Of a DNA stretch of 64,000 bases, positions 53,368 to 60,045 are shown one piece after another. The position numbers were made by a program, and so were the translations under genes. Location: positions 124,001 to 188,000 of the forward strand of contig NZ_LMPG01000016.1 of assembly GCF_001423765.1 (NCBI RefSeq), given 5' to 3'. The notes below the pieces were generated by a model. That model had not been told where the DNA came from and searched no databases. It worked only from the letters and a program-made list of their open reading frames with translations. Numbering within the stretch: the first letter of the stretch is position 1; each line of letters starts with the position of its first letter. Source of the stretch: Sphingomonas sp. Leaf343. GTDB taxonomy: Bacteria; Pseudomonadota; Alphaproteobacteria; Sphingomonadales; Sphingomonadaceae.

Positions 53368-53959
53368 GCTCGCTACTAAATTTCCCTTTTTTACAGGGAT
53401 TTAAGTGGCGCGGCTTTGGTGGGCCCCATTGGCGGTCCTACCGTGCTCTGGTGCTTGCTTGTTCCGAGACTGCTCCGAGGCGCGTTCAGCAAAGGGGCGT
53501 CGGCGAGTGCGTCATCATCGCAACGTTTCTCTCGGGCTGCTCAATCTAGATCATTGGCCTTCATCACCGCGCTTCGGCTTTCACATTAGCTTCGGATCCA
53601 GATTTCGGTAAACCGTTGTGCCGCGGGTTCGGAAAACTAGTGAACCGCCACCCTATATGCCCTTAGGTCTCGGCACAGCACTGCTGTCTCGTCAAACTGG
53701 TAAGCCTCGTAGTGCGAATATGCCGCATGGTTTGGAGCATGATTGTCGGAGATCGAGCGCCCGCCGACAGCGGCATAGTTCGTTGACGTTGGTCCACCGC
53801 CAGTACGCAAATGAATGCGGAGAGCCGCGCACCCGCATTTCGGACTCCGCCAGCTTGCGCAAGCGTCGACGGCGGCCAGCTTAATCATTTCCTTCTCACG
53901 GCAGGTTCGGTCTCGTAAGCGTGTGGTTCTTGGCGCTCGAAGGCTGTGATCCACCGACA
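53368..53959. other. Gene-free leader between tRNA-Ser and the reverse transcriptase
   Basis: About 590 bases with no convincing protein gene; the short open frames have no recognisable content or ribosome-binding sites. Several small inverted repeats are visible, including AATGCGG/CCGCATT (53814-53839) and the palindrome CTTGCGCAAG (53854-53863). It could hold the attachment site, a promoter and possibly a structured RNA partner for the reverse transcriptase. No family is recognised. Confidence 0.5.
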
Positions 53960-55759
53960 ATGAAATCTCCCCGCTTTGACATACGGGCCAAGAAGCTCCG
54001 TACGATCTTTTCCCCCAGCAACATCGAGGAGGTGTGGAAATCCAAGGTGCGTGTGTCGATGCGCGACCAGTTAATGTCAGACGGCATTGAGAACTTTGAC
54101 TTTCATATCGCGCGAGGCGTGGAAAGTCGAAAGTTGTCGGAGCTGATTCTGTCAGGAGATTACGTTCCACAAAGGGCTCAGAGAATCCTTGTGGAGAAAA
54201 GCAAGGGTTTGTGTCGGCAATTAGTCATACCAAGCGTCAAAGATGCGATAGTTCTTCAGTGCCTGTCTGATGCGCTCTACTTTGAAGTAAAAGGAAAGGC
54301 GCCGACGAAGAAAGCCTTCTTTGAACCGAAGGATCACAAATTCTCTATACAGCAAAGTGGATATGGCACCTTCTCGTCTTGGCTTAACTTTCAGCGAGCG
54401 CTGTTCGAATTTTCGAAAACACGAAAATTCATTGTAGTAACTGACATTTCAAATTACTACGACAGCATCTCATATGTCCATCTTCGCAATGCCATCTCGT
54501 CAATTAGTGGCGTGGACGAATGTGTCATAGATATGTTAATCTACGTTCTTAGCGATCTGCTCTGGCAACCTGATTATACTCCCCGAATAGAAGTCGGCTT
54601 GCCGCAGATGAACCTAGATGCGCCACGACTTCTCGCGCACTGCTTTCTTTACGAATTAGACGCCTATCTTGCTAGCGCTATTGGACAGGATTTTGTCCGT
54701 TTTATGGACGATATTGACATCGGCGTGGATACAGTCGTTCAGGCCAAACAGGTGTTAAGAGCTGTTGATCTTGTCCTCCAAACAAAGCAGGTTCGCCTGA
54801 ATAGCGGCAAGACGGCTATCCTCACACAATCAGAGGCAATCACACATTTTCGTGTTCTTGAGAACGCCCGGCTCGACTCAGTTCAGTTAAACGTGGACAA
54901 TCGACTCAAATCCGGGCTTCCCTTGGATAGACATCGAAAACTCATCACAGCCCGTATCAGTCGGGGGTCGCGAAAGAAGGCTTTCGACACGGGAAGTGGC
55001 GAGAAAATACTGAAGCGTTGGCTCGGCCTTGCTGCGAAATCAGGTGCGTGGGTAAAGCCGGAGATCCTAGAGGATATTGTAAGGCGCAGACCAGCCGTTC
55101 GGGAAAGTGCTTACTCGTACATTCGATCCAGTCCCCTACGGAGGTCCTATGCTGACGTTTTGGCTCGTGCGAGTACATCGGGGCTTCTTGTAGATGATGC
55201 TGCGATGGTCGAGATGGCTAATTTCCTTGTTGAAACCCTAGTCATGACGCGGCACAGCGACGCCGCAATCAAGCAGATAGTGGCAAGCAATGATCCGAGA
55301 AATTACTTTGGGCTGTACTCAAAACTATGGTTGTTATCTAAATACGGCGGGACCTCAGACCTTCTGTTCACACTGCAAAGCACTATCAGTCTGTGGTCGC
55401 CGCACGAGCGCCTTGGGAGGCTGGCTGCGTCTTTTACACCGCTATTCCGCGGGTCACCCGACGAGATTCCTTTCAAAAATCTCCTTGCGGGTTCCCTAAA
55501 TCCCGGTGTGCGTGACACGTACAAGTTTCATGTGAAACTATCGCAAGACCCAAAGACATTTGCGCTGATGTTTGACTCTTTGAAGGCGCCAAATCCATCT
55601 CGCGGGACGGGTATCACGCATCCCAAGTTTCTTTGCCTGCTGTCGGCTTTGCTGAATACCTCGGCACCGCCAGCTAGAGTTATTGCTCTTAAAAGTAACC
55701 ATGCAAAGGCCTTTACTGACAGTTACTATAAAGCAATCTCAAAAAGACTCGGCATCTAG
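53960..55759 (+). CDS. Stand-alone reverse transcriptase, likely defence-associated (unknown/Abi-like group)
   Basis: A 599-residue protein with a reverse transcriptase domain in the first 300 residues: CRQLVIPSVKDAIVLQ (motif 2), KFIVVTDISNYYDSI (Asp162, motif A), GLPQMNLDAPRLLAHCFLYELD (motif 4 in place of the usual GLPQG) and FVRFMDDIDIGV, an FMDD form of the YxDD box (Asp250, Asp251). Residues 330-599 are helical with no recognised domain, and no maturase, endonuclease or RNase H part is seen. This fits the single-protein defence RTs (DRT/Abi-like) rather than group II introns or DGRs. The ATG at 53960 is preferred, but a GTG at 53921 is also possible. Base composition is foreign to the host. 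The exact class cannot be set by eye. Confidence 0.82.
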   Translation: MKSPRFDIRAKKLRTIFSPSNIEEVWKSKVRVSMRDQLMSDGIENFDFHIARGVESRKLSELILSGDYVPQRAQRILVEKSKGLCRQLVIPSVKDAIVLQCLSDALYFEVKGKAPTKKAFFEPKDHKFSIQQSGYGTFSSWLNFQRALFEFSKTRKFIVVTDISNYYDSISYVHLRNAISSISGVDECVIDMLIYVLSDLLWQPDYTPRIEVGLPQMNLDAPRLLAHCFLYELDAYLASAIGQDFVRFMDDIDIGVDTVVQAKQVLRAVDLVLQTKQVRLNSGKTAILTQSEAITHFRVLENARLDSVQLNVDNRLKSGLPLDRHRKLITARISRGSRKKAFDTGSGEKILKRWLGLAAKSGAWVKPEILEDIVRRRPAVRESAYSYIRSSPLRRSYADVLARASTSGLLVDDAAMVEMANFLVETLVMTRHSDAAIKQIVASNDPRNYFGLYSKLWLLSKYGGTSDLLFTLQSTISLWSPHERLGRLAASFTPLFRGSPDEIPFKNLLAGSLNPGVRDTYKFHVKLSQDPKTFALMFDSLKAPNPSRGTGITHPKFLCLLSALLNTSAPPARVIALKSNHAKAFTDSYYKAISKRLGI

Positions 55760-55958
55760 ATATAGTTTGTGATTCAAACGCGTGCTTTCATGTTCCTCAG
55801 TCAATACGAGGTGCAATCACAAATCTTGATATTGAAGCTTGGACTTGCTGCATGGGGTTCAAGAAAGCGTAATAGCATCCGAATATGACCGCGGCGAGGG
55901 GGTCCGCATCGTAAGGATTCTATCATTATATTCCACGAACTTGCGTTCTCGACCTCAA

Positions 55959-56180
55959 TCATCTGCCTTCCCGCTGTTCCGCTATTAGCTCTCGCATCAT
56001 CTCTCGAAGGCGAGCCAGATCAGCCCTGAGCGCCGATCGTCGTCCGCCCTTGTCGGCGTTGCGGCTAGCGTTTGCCTTGCCGTCGGCCGTTTGCGGTCCC
56101 GTCGACCGCTCCCAAGGCTTCCAGCGCCGGATCGCCACCGATTGCCGTGCACGCCGCTCTGGGCTCCAGCCATTTGCCAT
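55959..56180 (-). CDS. Small mobile-element protein of unknown function
   Basis: A 73-residue basic protein: MANGWSPERRARQSVAIRRW, then KPWERSTGPQTADGKANASRN and a C-terminal helix. The STGPxTxxGKxxxSRNA pattern is familiar from small proteins encoded in phages and integrated elements of Proteobacteria. GGAG lies seven bases before the ATG. Its first 116 bases overlap the 3' end of the upstream gene in another frame on the same strand. Function is unknown; nucleic-acid binding is suggested only by charge. Confidence 0.7.
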   Translation of the reverse strand: MANGWSPERRARQSVAIRRWKPWERSTGPQTADGKANASRNADKGGRRSALRADLARLREMMRELIAEQREGR

Positions 56181-56703
56181 GCTCTAACTCCAATACTTCG
56201 TTCGGCGCATCTGCTAGATCTCTCGCAGGCGTGAGGCCATCGCCGTTGTTCACCTGTTGCGGTCCATTGGCGATGTTAGCCTGCCGCGCATATATTACCG
56301 GCGGGTTTTTCATCATGGCCAGAGCCTCAAGCGTTGCCCGACATTGCGACTGGGCCTTGAGCGCCAACCGCATATACGTCTCGGCAGCTTGCATATACTC
56401 GCCCATATTGGCGCCCGACCGTCGCGCCAGTTCCAAGAACATGGCGTTCAGTGCAGCAGCTTGAGCGGTGAGCATATCCTCTGCGCTCCCTAGCTTGTTG
56501 TTTCGGATCGCTGTCGCTCGTTCGTGCAGCGCCTCGTAATATGCCGTGAAATCGATATCGCCCGAGATGTGCTTGCCGAAGGATGACGCCACCACTGCGC
56601 TGCCAAACAAAGGATCGAGCGCTATGTCAGCCAGCCGGCGCTCTCTTGAGGCGCTTGGCATCTCCGCTACAGGTGGCGTCGGCTTAGGCTTTGCTCGCGC
56701 CAT
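56065..56703 (-). CDS. Phage/plasmid-type hypothetical protein
   Basis: A 212-residue, mostly helical protein. The central region is FTAYYEALHERATAIRNNKLGSAEDMLTAQAAALNAMFLELARRS, followed by AETYMRLALKAQSQCRATLEALA and the segment KNPPVIYARQANIANGPQQVNNG. The last segment recurs in hypothetical proteins of mobile elements. AGGGGA lies just before the ATG. The gene is downstream of the primase and overlaps the 73-residue gene by 116 bases. I know of no function; the pairing of these two genes is itself characteristic. Confidence 0.75.
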   Translation of the reverse strand: MARAKPKPTPPVAEMPSASRERRLADIALDPLFGSAVVASSFGKHISGDIDFTAYYEALHERATAIRNNKLGSAEDMLTAQAAALNAMFLELARRSGANMGEYMQAAETYMRLALKAQSQCRATLEALAMMKNPPVIYARQANIANGPQQVNNGDGLTPARDLADAPNEVLELEHGKWLEPRAACTAIGGDPALEALGAVDGTANGRRQGKR

Positions 56704-56741
56704 AATCAGTCCCCTAGTTGCCGCGTCAAGTACCTGCCACT

Positions 56742-56847
56742 CAGCACGGGAGCACAGGACAGCACAGATCTACCTCTCCCCCCCTCATAGGTGTGCGCGC
56801 GTTTGACATAGTAGCTAGCACCCGTGCTGAACTGTGCTCCGGTGCTG
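56742..56847. repeat. Long inverted repeat next to the primase gene, candidate origin
   Basis: Two 26-bp arms (56742-56767 and 56822-56847) match inversely in 22 of 26 positions and contain repeated AGCAC blocks. They flank a 54-base centre with a C tract. The block sits between the primase stop and the next gene. It could be an iteron-like replication origin for the island's primase or a transcript-end hairpin. Confidence 0.5.
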
Positions 56848-56856
56848 ACTTTGACG

Positions 56857-58860
56857 TTAGTCATGGCCGAAACTTCCAAGCTCAGACCGTAGTTCGATCC
56901 CCCGATGGGCGCGAATGCCGTTGACAGAGCTGGTGCCGAGTCCCCGTTTCGCCATCTTTTTACCAAAGCCGATAGCGTTGCCCGGTGTTTCCCCGTGCTC
57001 GTCGGCATACTTCCGCCAATTTGTGTAGAGCTTAGCCGGTAGCTCGAACGCGCCGGATTGAAGAATGCAGCATTCCTCGAGCCATTGTCCCATCAGATCC
57101 TCGCCTGCAAAATACTCTGCTGTGGCGGTCTGCACCGTCGCAGGGCGTACCAGTCCACCAGCTTGCCATTCGATGCACCCGGCAATAGCCCAAGCGAGAA
57201 TGCGACTATGCTCAGCCCTTAGCTTGCTCTCCAATAACAGGTCGGGAGCGGCCGGCCTTACGTTGAATCCCACGATGTTGAAGCGTCGTCGCATGGCGTC
57301 ATCGGGGTTCGTCAAACGCGGAGCGTGATTTCCTACAATCGTGAGTTTAAATTGTGGTCGGTAAGTGAAATTGTCCTGTCGCATGAACCGTGCTGTGATG
57401 GCGTCGCCGCCGGTGATCTGCTTGATCCGAGCCTCAGCCCATGCTCGGCCTTCCTCCGTTTCGCTGGCGGTCACCAGCCGTGCACCCCGTAACATAGCGA
57501 GTTCAGTCGAGTGCCGGTCGAACTTGGAAGCGGTGAACGTCTCCATAGCGGCGGTGACGGCATACTCGCCAAGGACTGCGGCAACGGTGTTGAGGAACAC
57601 GCTCTTGCCCGTGCCAGCCAGCCCATGAAGAAAAATCAGGGCATGCTCGCGCGTGTCGCCGGTCAGGCAATAGCCCATCCACAGACGCAGAAAACGGACT
57701 GCTTCGCGGTCACCTGATAGCGCCTCATCCAGGAAGCTCAGCCATCGCGTTGGCTCGCCATGTTCGGGCGTGCAGCCCGCCAGCTTGGTTATGTGATCGC
57801 TCGGGCGTGCTTCGAAGAAATTTCCAGACCGTAGGTCCACTGTGCCGCCTGGCGTCCCGAGCAACATGAGGTCAGCATCCCATTGGCCGGCATTGACGGC
57901 GTGCCCACGGTCTGCGCGCGCGAACCGCTCGACACCGGCCGCAAAGTTGGCCTTGCCAGCCGCCCCATGCTGACGCGCGATCTCACGAGCATAATTGAAC
58001 GCGCTATGGCTGTTATTCGAGCGCCACCGTGTGCCGTCCCACTCAAACCAAAGTCCCACATCGTGATCGAACCTCAGCGTGTCGCGGTGAAGCGCCGTGA
58101 ACGCTAGTGCAATCTCATCCTCAGAGGGTTCGCCGCGCCGCGGTTTTGCCCGGCCAGCGGCAAGCCCGCTAGCGAGCGTTTCCCTAGTTTCTTCTGCGTC
58201 TAGGCCGACTTCAGCCGCCGCCGCGGAAAGTGCGCGGCGAGCCTCGCCCGGCTCAGCTCCCTGCTGCCCAAGCCGAAAAGCAGACTTGTTCAACTGGTCG
58301 TTCCGCGTTCCGGCCGGGGCGCGGCGCACCTTCGCCGCCTCACTGGCAATCTGAGATGGCATACGAAGCATGCTCGCCAGCCATAAAGGTGGCGGTGCCA
58401 GACCGAACGGGCCCGGCGGATTCTCCCACTCATAGGCGCTGCCACTAGGGTGAACGGAGCCAGGACCAACCACATAGCCGCCATCGCCGCGAATATCAGC
58501 TCCGGGAAAGATGCCGGCCCGATTGCCTACCTTCCCGCCAGGATGGGCGAAATAGACGTGCCTACCCTTGCCGGTGCGGACCGTGAGCGTGTCAGGCAAG
58601 CCGCAAGACTCCGCGTGAGCTATGGCCTCGTCAGTGTCGAGGTCGAGCACCAGCAGGCCGGAAACAGCGCCTGTGGCGATGCCGATGTTGCTCTTTGTGT
58701 CGCTCCAGCCCGCCACTGTCTCAAGCGACGGATGTTTCGCCTGGTAATCCTTCCAGCTCGCCAGAGCCGGCCTCTTACCGCGATGCACTACGGGAAACAC
58801 GGAAAAGCCAAGCACAATGGGCGTGCGCCAAGCGTCCGGAAGCTCCGCCGGGCACCTCAT
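56857..58860 (-). CDS. Bifunctional prim-pol/SF3-type helicase replication protein
   Basis: A 667-residue phage/plasmid primase. The N-terminal prim-pol domain (about 12-160) has VFPVVHRGKRPALASW, GIATGAVSGLLVLDLDTDE (Asp73, Asp75) and VRTGKGRHVYF. The C-terminal part has a D5/P4-type helicase: LDEALSGDREAVRFLRLWMGYCLTGD, Walker A GLAGTGKS (412-419), RGARLVTASETEEGRAWAEARIKQITGGD and FKLTIVGNHAPRLTNPD. It would prime and unwind DNA to replicate the excised island. Its ATG overlaps the stop of the upstream HTH gene as ATGA, so the two are co-expressed. Confidence 0.93.
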   Translation of the reverse strand: MRCPAELPDAWRTPIVLGFSVFPVVHRGKRPALASWKDYQAKHPSLETVAGWSDTKSNIGIATGAVSGLLVLDLDTDEAIAHAESCGLPDTLTVRTGKGRHVYFAHPGGKVGNRAGIFPGADIRGDGGYVVGPGSVHPSGSAYEWENPPGPFGLAPPPLWLASMLRMPSQIASEAAKVRRAPAGTRNDQLNKSAFRLGQQGAEPGEARRALSAAAAEVGLDAEETRETLASGLAAGRAKPRRGEPSEDEIALAFTALHRDTLRFDHDVGLWFEWDGTRWRSNNSHSAFNYAREIARQHGAAGKANFAAGVERFARADRGHAVNAGQWDADLMLLGTPGGTVDLRSGNFFEARPSDHITKLAGCTPEHGEPTRWLSFLDEALSGDREAVRFLRLWMGYCLTGDTREHALIFLHGLAGTGKSVFLNTVAAVLGEYAVTAAMETFTASKFDRHSTELAMLRGARLVTASETEEGRAWAEARIKQITGGDAITARFMRQDNFTYRPQFKLTIVGNHAPRLTNPDDAMRRRFNIVGFNVRPAAPDLLLESKLRAEHSRILAWAIAGCIEWQAGGLVRPATVQTATAEYFAGEDLMGQWLEECCILQSGAFELPAKLYTNWRKYADEHGETPGNAIGFGKKMAKRGLGTSSVNGIRAHRGIELRSELGSFGHD

Positions 58861-59033
58861 GCGTCAAGCAACTTTATCAGAGAGACGGCGGGGATCACCG
58901 TTCGCTTGCCGATCTTGCGCGTCTCCAGTCGACCCTCGGCGATCAGGGCGTATATCTTGGAACGGCCGATGCTGACGGCGGCGGCGGCTTCAGGGATGCT
59001 GTAGGCGAGCTTTGATGGTTCAGATGTAATCAT
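58857..59033 (-). CDS. AlpA/excisionase-like helix-turn-helix protein
   Basis: A 58-residue protein (MITSEPSKLAYSIPEAAAAV...). YSIPEAAAAVSIGRSKIYAL is a MerR-like helix-turn-helix, and EGRLETRKIGKRTVIP forms the short wing and strand typical of excisionase-family DNA-binding proteins. Such proteins regulate element genes or assist excision. It is the first gene of the primase operon, its TGA overlapping the primase ATG. No integrase gene accompanies it in the window, so a regulatory role is as likely as excision. Confidence 0.85.
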   Translation of the reverse strand: MITSEPSKLAYSIPEAAAAVSIGRSKIYALIAEGRLETRKIGKRTVIPAVSLIKLLDA

Positions 59034-59121
59034 TTAAGTCCGTCCTTGTCGTTATGGACGGGCTGAGCTTGTTGGCATGCCGCTTTCTAGTCAGCCATTT
59101 TCGGCCGGAAACAGTTGGCAG

Positions 59122-59862
59122 CTAATTTCTGGCCGCGCGAAGCCGTCGGAGGACATCGTTGACTACCGGCTGGATCGAGGCGCGAGAAGGCTCACGTGCG
59201 CCACGCTCTGCCAATCGGCTCAGGACGGCATCTATGATCGTGCCTTGTCCCTCCGTTTCACTGCCGTTCGGAAGCCCTTCTTCATGGATATAGATAGCGA
59301 GTTCGGCCGCGAAGGCGGGCCACCAGTTCGCGGCGGGTCTCCCTCGTCCGCTGGGCACCGGCAACGCCCTAGCGGGCGGGTCGCCCGATGCGGCGGCGTG
59401 AGTTGCCTGCCCCGTTAGCACGGCGGCCGAAGGTAGGCCGCGAGGGTCAAGCCAGACGTCAAAGGCGCTACCGTCCCGGCACGAATAGTCGCCATCTGTA
59501 TAGGAGAAGTGAAAGTCGCCGGAGACGCGATCAAAGGAACGCCGCTCTCTTCCCGCATTCGCAAAGTGCGCCCAAAACTCCAGCGGTATGACAGCAGGAA
59601 ATCCTCTGTGCCGGTGGAAGTCCCAATCTGACACGATTTCGTTAACAGTTACGCTACCGGTATCAAGCGTCGAGTCGATCGAACAATTCGTGGACCATGC
59701 CGTCGCATGCCCACTCCGTAGGCGGCTAACGAGCATGTCGATTGCGGCCTGCTTGCACACGTCGAAATTAGCAAAATCGCCCCGCTGATCGTATGCACGC
59801 GCTAGGAGGTCGAACACGTCGCTTGCCGGCACAAGGCGGTCGAGAATACCCGTGTCGTCCAT
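59122..59862 (-). CDS. Island hypothetical protein
   Basis: A 246-residue soluble protein with no recognised domain. The middle contains DFHRHRGFPAVIPLEFWAHF and ANWWPAFAAELAIYIHEEGLP, followed by GTIIDAVLSRLAERGAREPSR and a C-terminal helix (IQPVVNDVLRRLRAARN). The final part resembles regulatory tails seen in other mobile-element proteins, but I cannot name a family. The ATG at 59862 is chosen because GGAGG lies four bases before it. It is divergent from the restriction-modification gene, with 183 bases between starts. Confidence 0.7.
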   Translation of the reverse strand: MDDTGILDRLVPASDVFDLLARAYDQRGDFANFDVCKQAAIDMLVSRLRSGHATAWSTNCSIDSTLDTGSVTVNEIVSDWDFHRHRGFPAVIPLEFWAHFANAGRERRSFDRVSGDFHFSYTDGDYSCRDGSAFDVWLDPRGLPSAAVLTGQATHAAASGDPPARALPVPSGRGRPAANWWPAFAAELAIYIHEEGLPNGSETEGQGTIIDAVLSRLAERGAREPSRASIQPVVNDVLRRLRAARN

Positions 59863-60045
59863 CCCGCCTCCCAAACGGCTCCCAGTGTGACTGGGGAAGC
59901 ACGTGAGATGCGCGCTTGTCGGCTGGCCTGCCTATCCCCGATAGCGAACATAGGCCGGAGGAGATGTATTCGATAGGGTTGAAGCGGCGCCTTGTTCCCG
60001 ACGCCCAACCGGCTACGCTGTGGCCATGACGATCGAAACGACCCC

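Noticed and set aside
53618..53884. 88-codon plus-strand frame before the RT
   Set aside because: Low-complexity, Arg/Ser-rich translation without motifs; no supporting start signal.
53637..54170. 177-codon minus-strand frame between tRNA-Ser and the RT
   Set aside because: No ribosome-binding site or recognisable content, and it overlaps the RT start region.
53368..55759. Retron interpretation of the RT locus
   Set aside because: The catalytic box is FMDD and no retron-type msr/msd repeat pair or effector gene could be identified by eye.
58097..59418. Plus-strand frames across the primase and HTH genes
   Set aside because: Shadow frames opposite well-supported minus-strand genes with no motifs.
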